Source: Corynebacterium sp. 74A (GTDB taxonomy: Bacteria; Actinomycetota; Actinomycetes; Mycobacteriales; Mycobacteriaceae). From it: a stretch of 64,000 nucleotides of DNA. The stretch's first letter is position 1. Each line of letters opens with the position of its first letter. The notes below the pieces were generated by a model. The model made no database searches and had not been told where the DNA came from. It worked only from the letters and a program-made list of their open reading frames with translations. A program made the position numbers and the translations under genes. Location of the stretch: positions 1 through 64,000 of the forward strand of contig NZ_PQMG01000007.1 in the NCBI RefSeq assembly GCF_008930665.1, written 5' to 3'. Positions 45,576 to 55,500 of this stretch are shown here, in pieces.

Positions 45576-46154
45576 CTAGCATCCGCGGATCAGGCTGAGG
45601 ACTTCGGCGCGCGAGGCGGCGGAGCGTTGGAAACCGCCACGCACCGCCGAGGTAGTGGTCATGGCACCGGGCTTACGGATACCGCGCATCCCCATGCACA
45701 TGTGCTCGCACTCGATCACCACGATCACCGAGTGCGCGCCCAGCTTCTGCACGAGGGCATCGGCCACCTGGGTGGTCAGCCGCTCCTGCACCTGCGGGCG
45801 CTTGGCATAAAGATCCACCAGCCGGGCCAGCTTGGACAGGCCGGTGACGGCGCCACTGGCACCTGGGATATAGCCGATGTGGGCGCGCCCATAGAAGGGC
45901 ACGAGGTGATGCTCGCACATCGAATAGATAGGAATATCGCGCACCAGCACCAGCTCTCGGTGCCCCTCATCAAAGGTGGTGTTTAGCACGTCGGCGGGAT
46001 CCTCGCGCAGCCCAGCGAAGATCTCCTCATAGGCGCGCGCCACCCGGCCTGGGGTGGCGGCGAGGCCCTCACGATCCGGGTCTTCACCGATAGCGATCAG
46101 GATCTCGCGCACCGCACGCTCAATGCGGTCGGCATCAAACTCGTGCTCGCTCAT
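45576..46154 (-). CDS. folE: GTP cyclohydrolase I
   Basis: A 192-aa enzyme opening the folate pathway by converting GTP to dihydroneopterin triphosphate. Zinc ligands Cys80 and His83 (MCEHHLVPF) and Cys153 ([10 protein letters not shown]) are present, with the FAGLREDP and GLSKLARLV motifs. It starts 6 nt after ftsH, so it belongs to the same leftward transcript. Confidence 0.97.
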   Translation of the reverse strand: MSEHEFDADRIERAVREILIAIGEDPDREGLAATPGRVARAYEEIFAGLREDPADVLNTTFDEGHRELVLVRDIPIYSMCEHHLVPFYGRAHIGYIPGASGAVTGLSKLARLVDLYAKRPQVQERLTTQVADALVQKLGAHSVIVVIECEHMCMGMRGIRKPGAMTTTSAVRGGFQRSAASRAEVLSLIRGC

Positions 46155-46160
46155 CGCTTA

Positions 46161-48443
46161 TTACTCCTGCGCCCGGTGGCTGCCGTTATAGTGCTCGTCC
46201 TCATCGGGGCGCTCACGCTCCGGCAGACGGAAACCAATGACCTCGGTGTTCTCGCCGTAGTTTTCCACACCCGGGTGCTGCTTCTGCGGGTCGGGCTGCT
46301 GCTCTGGTTGCTGCGGCCACCCCGGCACGGTCCAGCCCTTCGGCGGCGGGGTGCCGTAGTTGGGGGTAGAGCCGGACTTCGGAGTCCACGGGCCCTGTTC
46401 GGGGGCGACGGGAGAAAGCTCCTGCTGGCGCTTGGCCATCTCCGCTTCACGACGCGCCCTCGCTGCCTTCGACGCCTCGAGGAGAGAGAACGGCCGCGGC
46501 GGTTCCTCACCGCGCTCGATGGCCTCCTCCACGGGGGTCTTCACCGGTTCGCGGTCGAGCTGAGCTGGGAAGTCGATGTCCTCGGAGGGGAAGACCTCTT
46601 CCACCCCGCGGGGCTCGATATCGGTGAACAAGGCCTCCAGATCGGGGCGGCGCAGGGTTTCCTTCTGCAGCAGCTTATAGGCCAGGGCATCGAGGGTGTC
46701 GCGGTGCTCGCGCAGGATGCGGTAGCTCGTCTCGTGCGCCTTGCGCAGCAGATAGCGCACCTCGTCGTCGATGGTGGCGGCCACCTTCTCGGAGTATTCG
46801 ATTGAGCCGCCGCGGCCCATGCCGGCGAAGGGATCGCCCTGTTCCTCCCCGTATTTCACGAGGCCAAGCTCAGGAGACATGCCGTACTCGGTCACCATGG
46901 CCCGGGCGATCTTGGTGGCCTGCTCAATATCGGAGGACGCGCCCGTGGTGGGGGCACCAAAGACGAGTTCCTCGGCGGAGCGCCCACCCATGGCGAAGAC
47001 GAGCCGAGCGAATAGCTCCTTGCGGTTGTACATGCCCTTATCGTCTTCTTGGGCCGTCATGGCATGACCGCCGGTGCGGCCGCGCGCCAGGATGGTCACC
47101 TTGTACACGCGCTCAATATCCTTCAGCGCCCACGCGGAGAGAGTGTGGCCGCCCTCGTGATAGGCGGTGACCTTCTTCTCCTGCTCGGAGATCACCTTGG
47201 AGGAGCGTCGCGGGCCGCCGATCACGCGATCGGTGGCCTCCTCGAGCGCATCGGCGGTGATCACGCTGCCGCCCACGCGCGCGGTGAGCAGGGCGGCCTC
47301 GTTGAGCACATTGGCCAGGTCCGCGCCGGACATACCGGCGGTGCGCTTGGCCAGCGCCTTGAGATCAGCATCGGGGGCGAAGGGCTTGCCCTTGGCGTGA
47401 ACCTCGAGGATCTTCTCGCGGCCCTTCAAGTCTGGATTGGTCACCGGGATCTGGCGGTCGAAGCGCCCCGGACGCAGCAGGGCCGGGTCCAAGATATCGG
47501 GGCGGTTGGTGGCGGCCATGAGGATCACGCCCTGGCGGTCGCCGAAGCCGTCCATCTCCACCAACAACTGGTTGAGGGTCTGCTCGCGCTCATCGTGGCC
47601 GCCGCCCATGCCGGCGCCGCGCTGGCGGCCGACGGCGTCGATCTCATCGACGAAGATGATGCAGGGGCTATTCTCCTTGGCCTGTTTGAACAGGTCACGA
47701 ACGCGCGAGGCGCCCACACCCACGAACATCTCCACGAAGTCGGAGCCGGAAATGGAGTAGAAAGGCACCCCAGCCTCGCCGGCGACGGCGCGGGCCAGCA
47801 GGGTTTTACCAGTACCGGGCGGGCCGTAGAGCAGCACGCCGCGGGGAATCTTTGCCCCCAGCTTCTCGTAGATGCTGGGATCCTGCAGGAAGTCCTTGAT
47901 CTCGTGGAGCTCATCCACAGCCTCATCCGCACCGGCCACATCCTCGAAGGTGTTGGTGGGCATGTCCTTGGTGAGTTCCTTGGCCTTGGAGCCACCGAAA
48001 CCGAAGGGACCCATGCCGCCACCCTGCATGCGGCTGAAGAAGAACATGATGAGGGCAAAGATGAGCAACAGCGGCAGCATCATCGTCAGCATCGAACCGA
48101 TGAAGGAATCCCGCGTGACCTTAGTGGTGAATTTTTCCGGCTCGGCCTTGGTGACGCGATCGAAGATCTCCGGAGCGGTGCGGGCCGGGTACTGGGTTTG
48201 GACCTTCTCCACGCCCTCGGTTTTGTCCACGGAGATGGGTTCTTTCAGCTCGATGAGTACCCGCTGTTCGCGGTCATCGATACGCACCTCTTTGGCGTTC
48301 TTGTCAGTGAGCTGGGTGAGCGCCACGGAGGTGTCTACCTCGCGGTAGGAGCGGGTATCATCCGTGAGCTGCACGATGAGGAACAGCCCCACCAGCACAG
48401 CCGCAGCGATGAGCCCGATATTGAGGATCTTTTTGTTCTTCAT
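46161..48443 (-). CDS. ftsH: membrane ATP-dependent zinc metalloprotease FtsH
   Basis: A 760-aa AAA+ protease for membrane and cytoplasmic quality control. Two transmembrane helices (about 7-25 and 114-136) flank an extracytoplasmic segment. Walker A is GPPGTGKT at 207-214, Walker B IIFVDEID at 262-269, second region of homology [19 protein letters not shown], and the zinc site HEGGH at 429-433. The C-terminal tail (about 625-760) is long and Pro/Gln/Glu-rich, as in mycolata. Located between hpt and folE. Confidence 0.98.
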   Translation of the reverse strand: MKNKKILNIGLIAAAVLVGLFLIVQLTDDTRSYREVDTSVALTQLTDKNAKEVRIDDREQRVLIELKEPISVDKTEGVEKVQTQYPARTAPEIFDRVTKAEPEKFTTKVTRDSFIGSMLTMMLPLLLIFALIMFFFSRMQGGGMGPFGFGGSKAKELTKDMPTNTFEDVAGADEAVDELHEIKDFLQDPSIYEKLGAKIPRGVLLYGPPGTGKTLLARAVAGEAGVPFYSISGSDFVEMFVGVGASRVRDLFKQAKENSPCIIFVDEIDAVGRQRGAGMGGGHDEREQTLNQLLVEMDGFGDRQGVILMAATNRPDILDPALLRPGRFDRQIPVTNPDLKGREKILEVHAKGKPFAPDADLKALAKRTAGMSGADLANVLNEAALLTARVGGSVITADALEEATDRVIGGPRRSSKVISEQEKKVTAYHEGGHTLSAWALKDIERVYKVTILARGRTGGHAMTAQEDDKGMYNRKELFARLVFAMGGRSAEELVFGAPTTGASSDIEQATKIARAMVTEYGMSPELGLVKYGEEQGDPFAGMGRGGSIEYSEKVAATIDDEVRYLLRKAHETSYRILREHRDTLDALAYKLLQKETLRRPDLEALFTDIEPRGVEEVFPSEDIDFPAQLDREPVKTPVEEAIERGEEPPRPFSLLEASKAARARREAEMAKRQQELSPVAPEQGPWTPKSGSTPNYGTPPPKGWTVPGWPQQPEQQPDPQKQHPGVENYGENTEVIGFRLPERERPDEDEHYNGSHRAQE

Positions 48444-48458
48444 ATGAGGTCTTTGAGT

Positions 48459-49043
48459 TTAGTCCTTATACACGCGTTCTTTGAGCAAACCGATATACGG
48501 CAGATCGCGATAGCGCTCGGCATAGTCGAGGCCATAGCCAACAACGAACGCATTGATGATGTCAAAGCCGACGTCGAGAAGCTCCACCTTGGCGGACACA
48601 GCTTCCGGCTTGCGCAAAAGCGTGACCACCTTGAGGGAGGCGGGCTGGCGGTTGCTGAGGTTCTTCATCAACCACGAGAGGGTGAGCCCAGAGTCGATGA
48701 TGTCCTCCACGATGAGCACGTGCTTGCCGGCGATATCGCGGTCCAGATCCTTGAGGATGCGCACCACGCCGGAGGAGGACACAGAGTTGCCATAGGAGGA
48801 GACCGCCATGAACTCCATCTGCGCGGGAATGGAGAGCTCGCGGGAGAAATCGGTGATGAAATACACCGCGCCCTTGAGTACGCACACCAGCACGAGGTCA
48901 TCCTCAATGTCGGCATACTCCTTGCTCACCATGTCGGCGAGCTCTCGGATGCGTGCTTGCAGGGTGTTTTCGTCAATGATCACGTCTTCGATGTCGTCGT
49001 GATACTTGCCCGCGGGAACGGCGATGTCCTTGGCAGATTCCAT
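48459..49043 (-). CDS. hpt: hypoxanthine phosphoribosyltransferase
   Basis: A 194-aa purine salvage enzyme. The PRPP-binding motif [14 protein letters not shown] is at 109-122, with [15 protein letters not shown] and [19 protein letters not shown] C-terminal base-binding sequence. It lies 15 nt upstream of ftsH and 19 nt after tilS. The tilS-hpt-ftsH order is widely conserved. Confidence 0.96.
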   Translation of the reverse strand: MESAKDIAVPAGKYHDDIEDVIIDENTLQARIRELADMVSKEYADIEDDLVLVCVLKGAVYFITDFSRELSIPAQMEFMAVSSYGNSVSSSGVVRILKDLDRDIAGKHVLIVEDIIDSGLTLSWLMKNLSNRQPASLKVVTLLRKPEAVSAKVELLDVGFDIINAFVVGYGLDYAERYRDLPYIGLLKERVYKD

Positions 49044-49062
49044 GATGGTTCCTAGCTGCTAA

Positions 49063-50004
49063 TTAGGGGGATTCGTCCATGACGAGTGTGCCACTTTTTC
49101 GGCGCACGACCAATCGTAGCCCCTCCGATGTTTTCCCCACCGCTACCCCACCTTGGCCATGCCAATCCACCAAGAGCGCATCGACGGCGTCAATGATCGC
49201 CGCTGAGACGGCTGCATCGTGCTGGCGCAAGAACGCAATAATGGCCCGCACTCGCAGCGGGCGCGGCTCGGTGGCCAGCGCCACGCTCACCCCCTCGGCG
49301 TCGATCTCGGGCACCTGAGTAGCAAGAAAGTCCGCATCCTCGCGCACGGTGGCGGCGGCCTGGGCGAGGGCAGGCGCCATATCCGAGCCGGTGATCTCAG
49401 CCAAGAGCGGCAGCACCGCAGAGCGGATCGCTACTCGACGCAGCCCCGTATCCGCATTCTGCGGATCCTGCCACGGGGATAAGCCCAGCTCCGCGCAGGC
49501 GCCCTCGGTATCGGCGCGGCGCAGGCCGAGAAAGGGCCGTTGTACGTGGCGGTCTCGCGCCGCCATGCCCGTCACCCGGCCGCGCAGCGCAGACAGCAGC
49601 AGCGTCTCGGCCTGATCATCGAGGGTGTGAGCCACCCACAGCGGCCAGGAATCCGCGTGCTGCTGCAGGGCGGCATAGCGGGCCCGCCGGGCCGCCGCCT
49701 CGATCCCACCGGCGCGGGCATCCACCGTCACGGGTACCACCACGGCCCTCGCGCCCATGCGGCGAGCGGTGGCTGCGGCGCGTTCCGCCACCTCGCGGGA
49801 GCTGGGCTGTAGCTGATGGTCCACGCAGATCGCCCGCACCTGCACCCCCTCGGCGATGGCGGCCGCCACGAGGGCAAGCGAGTCCGGCCCGCCCGAGAGA
49901 CCAATGGCCGCCACGGGGGTGGTGAAGGCGCGGACGTGGCGTCGACAAGCAAGAAAGTGCGGGCTGCGCCGCGGCAGGGGAATCTCGCCGATGTGGGTGG
50001 GCAT
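49063..50004 (-). CDS. tilS: tRNA(Ile)-lysidine synthetase
   Basis: A 313-aa enzyme that converts C34 to lysidine in tRNA-Ile(CAU), changing its decoding from AUG to AUA. The PP-loop is SGGPDS at 37-42, and RRARYAALQQ and HTLDDQAETLLL are conserved. The C-terminal domain is short, as in other actinobacteria. It starts 3 nt after the dacB stop. Confidence 0.94.
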   Translation of the reverse strand: MPTHIGEIPLPRRSPHFLACRRHVRAFTTPVAAIGLSGGPDSLALVAAAIAEGVQVRAICVDHQLQPSSREVAERAAATARRMGARAVVVPVTVDARAGGIEAAARRARYAALQQHADSWPLWVAHTLDDQAETLLLSALRGRVTGMAARDRHVQRPFLGLRRADTEGACAELGLSPWQDPQNADTGLRRVAIRSAVLPLLAEITGSDMAPALAQAAATVREDADFLATQVPEIDAEGVSVALATEPRPLRVRAIIAFLRQHDAAVSAAIIDAVDALLVDWHGQGGVAVGKTSEGLRLVVRRKSGTLVMDESP

Positions 50005-50007
50005 GGG

Positions 50008-51294
50008 CTAGAAGGAACGGATCGAGGAGGCAATCTCATCCATCGCGGCGCGCGCCGGCAGGATGGAGGCATCATTGCAGATGAACGCGAAAGCATAGCT
50101 ATGGCCATTCTCGGCGGGGATCAGCCCCGCGAGCGCTGCGGTATCGGTGAGCGTGCCCGTCTTGGCGCGCACCCAGCCCTCGCCGGGGCTGCCGCCGAAA
50201 CGGGAACTGAGACTTCCCTCGCCGCCGGCCACCGGCAAGGTATCCAGCAGCGGTCGCAGCACGGGGTCGCTGGCCACCGCGGTGAGCACCCGGGCGAAGG
50301 CGGCCGTGGAGATGGCATTCTGTTGGGACAGACCGGAATTGTCCACCATATCCATACCGCTGGTGTCGATACCGTGCTCCGCCAGCACCGCCAGAGTGGC
50401 GTCGCGGGAGCCATCCTGGGTGGCGGGATAGCCGGTGTGCACCGCCACCTCCCGACCAAAGGCCTCGGCCATCACATTGTCCGAATGCACCATCATGGTG
50501 TGCAGCCGCACCGCCAGCGGCTCGGAGCTCACGCTCGCCAAGGTCGGGCCGGTGGCCTCCGCGGTGCCTACAAACTCCACGCCCAGCTTCTCCGCCAGGA
50601 CGTGGGCCACATCCTCCGCCGGGGTGGTGGAGCGCGGCACATCGCCAGAGTCGGCCCCCATGCGGGCGCCATTGAGCATCATCGGCTGCATGGGCGCGAT
50701 ATAGCCGCCACCAATATCGCTCTTATTCCACTTCGAACTGAATTCCTCCTCCGGCCACACGGAGGTGTCCATGGCCACGGCCTCCACCGGAACCCCGGAG
50801 AGCTGCGCGGCGAGTTGGTCGAGCATGGCGTCATTGAGCATCACATCGCCCGCGGCCTTGAGCACCACGGTGCCCTCGCCAGCATCGTGAACGGTGGTGC
50901 TGAGCCGATCATCCTCGCCCAGCGCGATGAGCGCGGCCGCGGCAGTGAGCAGCTTGGTGGCGGAGGCCGGTCGCATCTGCTCATCGGGGTTGAGCGACCA
51001 CACCTGCTCGCCCGTGGTGGTGTCGGTGAGCACCCCGGCGAAAGAGCCCAGGCGCGGATCGCTGGCTAGCTCGGCCACCTGGGCGCCCAGCTGCCCATTG
51101 TCTACCTCGGTGCTCGGCTCGGCGGCGCGGAAACTTCCCGTCACGGCGTGCGCGCTCACCACCTCGGGGTGGCTGAGACCGCGCTCGGTCACATAGGCAT
51201 CGATGCCCACCCCAGCGATGGAGCCCACCGCGGCGCCGGCCACAACGATGGAGGTGACCCACCACGTCTTAGAACTCTTCGCCTTCGCAGACAT
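50008..51294 (-). CDS. dacB: D-alanyl-D-alanine carboxypeptidase/endopeptidase (PBP4 type, class C)
   Basis: A 428-aa peptidoglycan hydrolase of the S13 family. The N-terminal hydrophobic helix (about 12-32) is a signal anchor. The active-site Ser111-x-x-Lys114 is in [12 protein letters not shown] at 271-273, and KTG at 378-380. It trims peptide stems outside the membrane. It is the first gene of the dacB-tilS-hpt-ftsH-folEPBK run and is divergent from ppa. Confidence 0.95.
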   Translation of the reverse strand: MSAKAKSSKTWWVTSIVVAGAAVGSIAGVGIDAYVTERGLSHPEVVSAHAVTGSFRAAEPSTEVDNGQLGAQVAELASDPRLGSFAGVLTDTTTGEQVWSLNPDEQMRPASATKLLTAAAALIALGEDDRLSTTVHDAGEGTVVLKAAGDVMLNDAMLDQLAAQLSGVPVEAVAMDTSVWPEEEFSSKWNKSDIGGGYIAPMQPMMLNGARMGADSGDVPRSTTPAEDVAHVLAEKLGVEFVGTAEATGPTLASVSSEPLAVRLHTMMVHSDNVMAEAFGREVAVHTGYPATQDGSRDATLAVLAEHGIDTSGMDMVDNSGLSQQNAISTAAFARVLTAVASDPVLRPLLDTLPVAGGEGSLSSRFGGSPGEGWVRAKTGTLTDTAALAGLIPAENGHSYAFAFICNDASILPARAAMDEIASSIRSF

Positions 51295-51441
51295 CTCTTC
51301 CCTTTAACTCCTATGCGCACTCTTATCCGCCGCACGTACCCGAGCGATTATAGGCCACGCTACGATAGGAGCAGACCCTCCAGAGGGTCGCAGTATGAAC
51401 AACCCGAACGTTTCCAGCCGAAAGGGGCTGCAGCTCACACC

Positions 51442-51918
51442 ATGTCTGTTGAAGTAACCATCGAGATTCCCAAGGGCTCCCGCAATAAGTACGAGGTGGA
51501 CCACGAGTCCGGCAAGGTGTACCTAGACCGCTACCTGTTCACCCCGATGGCCTACCCCTTGGACTATGGGTTCATTGACCACACCCTGGGCGAGGATGGC
51601 GACCCCATGGACGCGCTGGTGATCCTGCCCGAGCCCGTATTCCCCGGCGTGATCGTGGAAGCCCGCCCCGTCGGCGTATTCAAGATGACCGATGAGGCCG
51701 GCGGCGATGACAAGCTGCTCTGCGTGATCGACGATGTCCGCTGGGACGACATCCAGGATATCGAGGATGTGCCGCAGTCCCTGCGCGAGGAGATCGAGCA
51801 CTTCTTCGTGCACTACAAGGATCTCGAGCCTAATAAGGAAGTTCAGGGCTCCGGCTGGGGCAACAAGGCCGAGGCCGAGAAGATCCTGCAGGACTCCGTG
51901 GAGCGCTACGGCAAGTAG
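51442..51918 (+). CDS. ppa: inorganic pyrophosphatase
   Basis: A 158-aa soluble family I pyrophosphatase. [31 protein letters not shown], the metal-binding [11 protein letters not shown], and the [10 protein letters not shown] region are conserved. The start ATG at 51442 follows an AAAGGGG. A longer frame upstream lies antisense to dacB. Confidence 0.97.
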   Translation: MSVEVTIEIPKGSRNKYEVDHESGKVYLDRYLFTPMAYPLDYGFIDHTLGEDGDPMDALVILPEPVFPGVIVEARPVGVFKMTDEAGGDDKLLCVIDDVRWDDIQDIEDVPQSLREEIEHFFVHYKDLEPNKEVQGSGWGNKAEAEKILQDSVERYGK

Positions 51919-51962
51919 AGCATTCTTGTATGACAGATGTGATCTGTCTAGGATCAGGTATG

Positions 51963-52019
51963 AGGAGTCGGTTCCTCCCTTCGAAGTGGAGATCGAAGGG
52001 GGCGGGCCGGCTCCTTTTT
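51963..52019 (+). terminator. rho-independent terminator of ppa
   Basis: Long stem: AGGAGTCGGT / GCCGGCTCCT outer arms and TCCCTTCGA / TCGAAGGGG inner arms, followed by TTTTT. It isolates ppa from the MarR promoter. Confidence 0.85.
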
Positions 52020-52065
52020 GCTGCTATGCGCCCTTTTTTAGGTTCGGTTGGCTACACTTGTGGCT

Positions 52066-52521
52066 ATGGCCATACATCCTGACCTCCCCCAGATGTTGCT
52101 TGAATCCCCCTCTTTTCAATTAGAACGGCTCCGCAGACGCACCCGCGACGAGGTCGAGGCGGCGCTGCAGGAAGAAAACACCAACCTGCGGGAGTACTGG
52201 GTATTGTGCTGTCTCGCCACGGCGAGCGCCTCCAGCCAGTCCAAGCTCTGCGACATCCTCTCCATGGACGCCTCCGATATGGTGCGGCTCATCGACGCCC
52301 TCGAAGAAAAGAAGTGGGTGAAGCGCGAGCGCGATAAACAGGATCGCCGCCGCCAGATCGTCACCACCACCAAGAAGGGCACTAAGGCCCGCGATCACCT
52401 CGCCGAGATCATGGCTGCAGCCGAGGATCGCGCCTTGGACGAATCCACGAATAAGCAGCTCAAGCACCTCCGTAAACTGGCCAAGGCCATCATGGCCGCC
52501 GAGGCCTCCGACGAGGACTAA
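52066..52521 (+). CDS. MarR-family transcriptional regulator
   Basis: A 151-aa winged-helix regulator. LREYWVLCCLATASASSQSKLCDILSMDASDMVRLIDALEEKKWVKRERDKQDRRRQIVTTTKKG contains the MarR recognition helix and the beta-wing with the D-x-R-x-x-x-I signature. It starts at ATG 52066; TACACT at 52053-52058 ends 7 nt upstream, giving a leaderless mRNA. An in-frame TTG at 52048 is less likely. The next gene, the Pls-type synthetase, starts 5 nt after its stop, so it is almost certainly the local regulator of that gene and autoregulated. Confidence 0.93.
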   Translation: MAIHPDLPQMLLESPSFQLERLRRRTRDEVEAALQEENTNLREYWVLCCLATASASSQSKLCDILSMDASDMVRLIDALEEKKWVKRERDKQDRRRQIVTTTKKGTKARDHLAEIMAAAEDRALDESTNKQLKHLRKLAKAIMAAEASDED

Positions 52522-52526
52522 TCGGC

Positions 52527-55500
52527 GTGTTGCTGCCCCAATATAGTGCCCGTGTGCGCGCCCCCGAGGCGCGCACACTTATTGATATCCTCAGCGCCAC
52601 CGCCGCCGCCCATCCGCAGGCTGCCGCTATCGACGACGGCACCGTACTCACCTATGCGGAGCTCATGACCGAGGTTCGTGCCACCGCCGAGCAGCTGCAG
52701 GCTCTCGGTATTGGCCGCGGCGCCAGGGTGGGCATCCAGATGGCGTCGGGAAGCGCCCAGCTCTATGTGGCCATTCTGGGCACGCTGCTGGCCGGCGCGG
52801 CCTACGTACCGGTGGACGCCGATGATCCCGCCGAGCGTGCCGCGCTGGTCTTTGGCGAGGCGCATATCGATGCGCTTATCGACGCCGCGGGCCTGCGACT
52901 CGTCACGCCGCTGCCACAGGCCTATCCGCCCGGCCCGCCCACCGTGGACGATGATGCGTGGATCATTTTCACCTCCGGCTCCACCGGCACCCCGAAGGGG
53001 GTGGCCGTGACGCATCGCAGCGCCGCCGCCTTCGTGGACGCCGAGGCCCGCTGGTTCCTTGTGGACTCCCCGGGCGGCCCGCTCGGCCCCGAGGACCGCG
53101 TGCTGGCTGGACTCTCGGTGGCCTTCGACGCCTCCTGCGAGGAAATGTGGCTGGCCTTCGGGCACGGCGCCTGCCTCGTGCCGGCCCCGCGCTCGCTGGT
53201 GCGCTCCGGAATGGACCTCGGGCCGTGGCTGATTCGCCGCGGCATCACCGTGGTTTCCACCGTGCCGACCCTCGCTGGGCTGTGGCCGGATGAGGCTTTA
53301 GATAATGTGCGCCTGCTCATCGTCGGCGGCGAAGCCTGCTCCCAGGAGCTCATCGAGCGGCTCGCCACCTCGCAGCGCGAAATGTGGAATACCTATGGCC
53401 CCACCGAAGCGACGGTGGTGGCCTGCGGCACCCAGCTCCAACCCGGCCGGCCCGTGAGTATCGGGCTGCCGCTGGATGGCTGGGATCTGGCGGTGGTCGA
53501 TAGCGCTGGCGAGCCGGTGGCTGTCGGCGAAGTGGGCGAGCTCATCATCGGCGGCGTGGGGCTGGCTCGGTATCTCGACCCAGCCAAGGACGCCGAAAAA
53601 TACGCCCCGCTGCCCGCCCTCGGCTGGGAGCGGGCCTATGCCTCCGGCGATCACGTGCGCCTAGAAGAAGACGGCCTGTATTTTGTGGGCCGTATAGACG
53701 ATCAGGTGAAAATCGGCGGCCGCCGCATCGAACTCGGCGAAGTGGATGCGGGGCTGTCCAGCGTGGAGAATGTGCGCTCCTCCACGGTGGTGGTGCAAAA
53801 GACCGGAGGCGGTGATTCCGTGCTGGTGGGCTATGTCTCCCTCGACGATCCCGCCGCCGGATTCGATATGGCGCGGGCGCAGCAACGGCTCGCCGAGCTC
53901 ATGCCCGCCGCGCTGGTGCCCAGAATGCATGTGATGGAGGAGCTGCCCGTCACCACCGCCGGCAAGGTAGACAAGCGCGCCCTGCCTTGGCCGCTGCCGA
54001 GCGCCACCGTGCATAGCGAGGGCATGAGCGAGACCGAGCGCTGGCTCGCCACCGTGTGGGTAGACGTGCTCGGCGTGGCCGTGGACGGGCCGCAGGCGGA
54101 CTTCTTCTCCTTAGGCGGCACCTCGCTTGCCGCCGCCACCCTAGTGGGCCGGATCCGTGAACGCATCCCCACCATGTCCGTACGGGATCTCTATGACCGG
54201 CCGCGCCTCGGGGCGCTCGCCGATTATCTCGACAGCCTCGGCACCCCGGTGCCGGAGGACACCAGCTCCCGGCGCGCCTGCGCCCCGGTGTCTCGCCGCA
54301 GCCGCCTAGCCCAAGAGCTCATTCAGATCCCGGTGATGGCGCTGCGGGCCGCCCAGTGGGTGAGCTGGCTCTTCATTATCAATACCCTCCTCTCCCTCCC
54401 GAGCGGGACGCCGCTGGTGGACTGGGCGGTGCCGGTGCCCTGGCAGCTATCGCTGCTGTGCGCGCTGGTCTTTCTCACTCCGCTGGGACGACTGCCGCTT
54501 GCGGCCGGCATCATTCGGCTGCTCACCCGCGGCATCACGGCCGGGGACTATCCGCGCGGCGGGAGTGTGCACCTGCGCATCTGGGCGGCGGAACGAGTAG
54601 CGGATGTCTGTGGCGCCCGGTCGATCTCCTCGGCGGCGTTCACGGTGAGCTTCGCCCGCATGCTGGGCGCCCGCGTGGGCAAGGGCGTGAACCTGCACAC
54701 CCCCGCCCCCGTCACGGGGCTGCTGCGCCTCGGCGATTTTTGCTGTGTGGAGCCGGAGGTAGAGCTATCCGGCTATTGGCTCGATGGCGATACCCTGCAC
54801 GTGGGCCCGGTGCGCATCGACGCCTATGCCAGGGTGGGCGCCCGTTCGGTGCTGCTGCCGGGCACCCGCATCGCCGAAGGCGCCCAGGTGGAGCCGGGAT
54901 CGTGTGTGACCGGCGATAAGAAGGTGAAGAAGTGGTCCCGCTGGGCGGGCTCGCCGGCCCGAAAGGTGGGCAAGCCGAAGGATGACTTCCCGGATTCGCC
55001 GCCGCCGCGCAATGCCCGCTGGGTGCCGGTGTACTATCTCACCTCCCTACTCCTTGGACTCGTGCCCATCCTGGCCCTGTCTGGTGGTGCGACCGTGGTG
55101 GCAGGCGCTACCCAACTCGCGCCTGGCTCTGTCTCCACCGTGCTGATGGCCCTCGCCGCCGCCCCGCTGGGGGCACTGGTGGCATTTGCCGCCCTGACCG
55201 TGGAGATCTGGGTGCTGGTACGCGCGCTCCAGCTCGGTTTAACACCCGGGGTGGTGCCGGTGCGCTCGGTGGGCGGCTGGCGGGCGTGGACCATCCACCG
55301 ACTCATGGACGATGCCCGCCACTATCTCTTTCCGCTCTATGCCGCGCAGCTCACCCCCGTGTGGCTGCGCAGTCTCGGCGCCCGCATCGGCACTGATGCC
55401 GAGGTATCCACCGCCGTGATGATCCCCGCCCTCACCGAGGTGCGCGATGGCGCCTTTCTCGCCGATGACACCTCCATCGCCAGCTATGAACTCGGCCGCG

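Noticed and set aside
47049..49055. 668-codon forward reading frame
   Set aside because: Antisense to ftsH and hpt; no recognisable domain.
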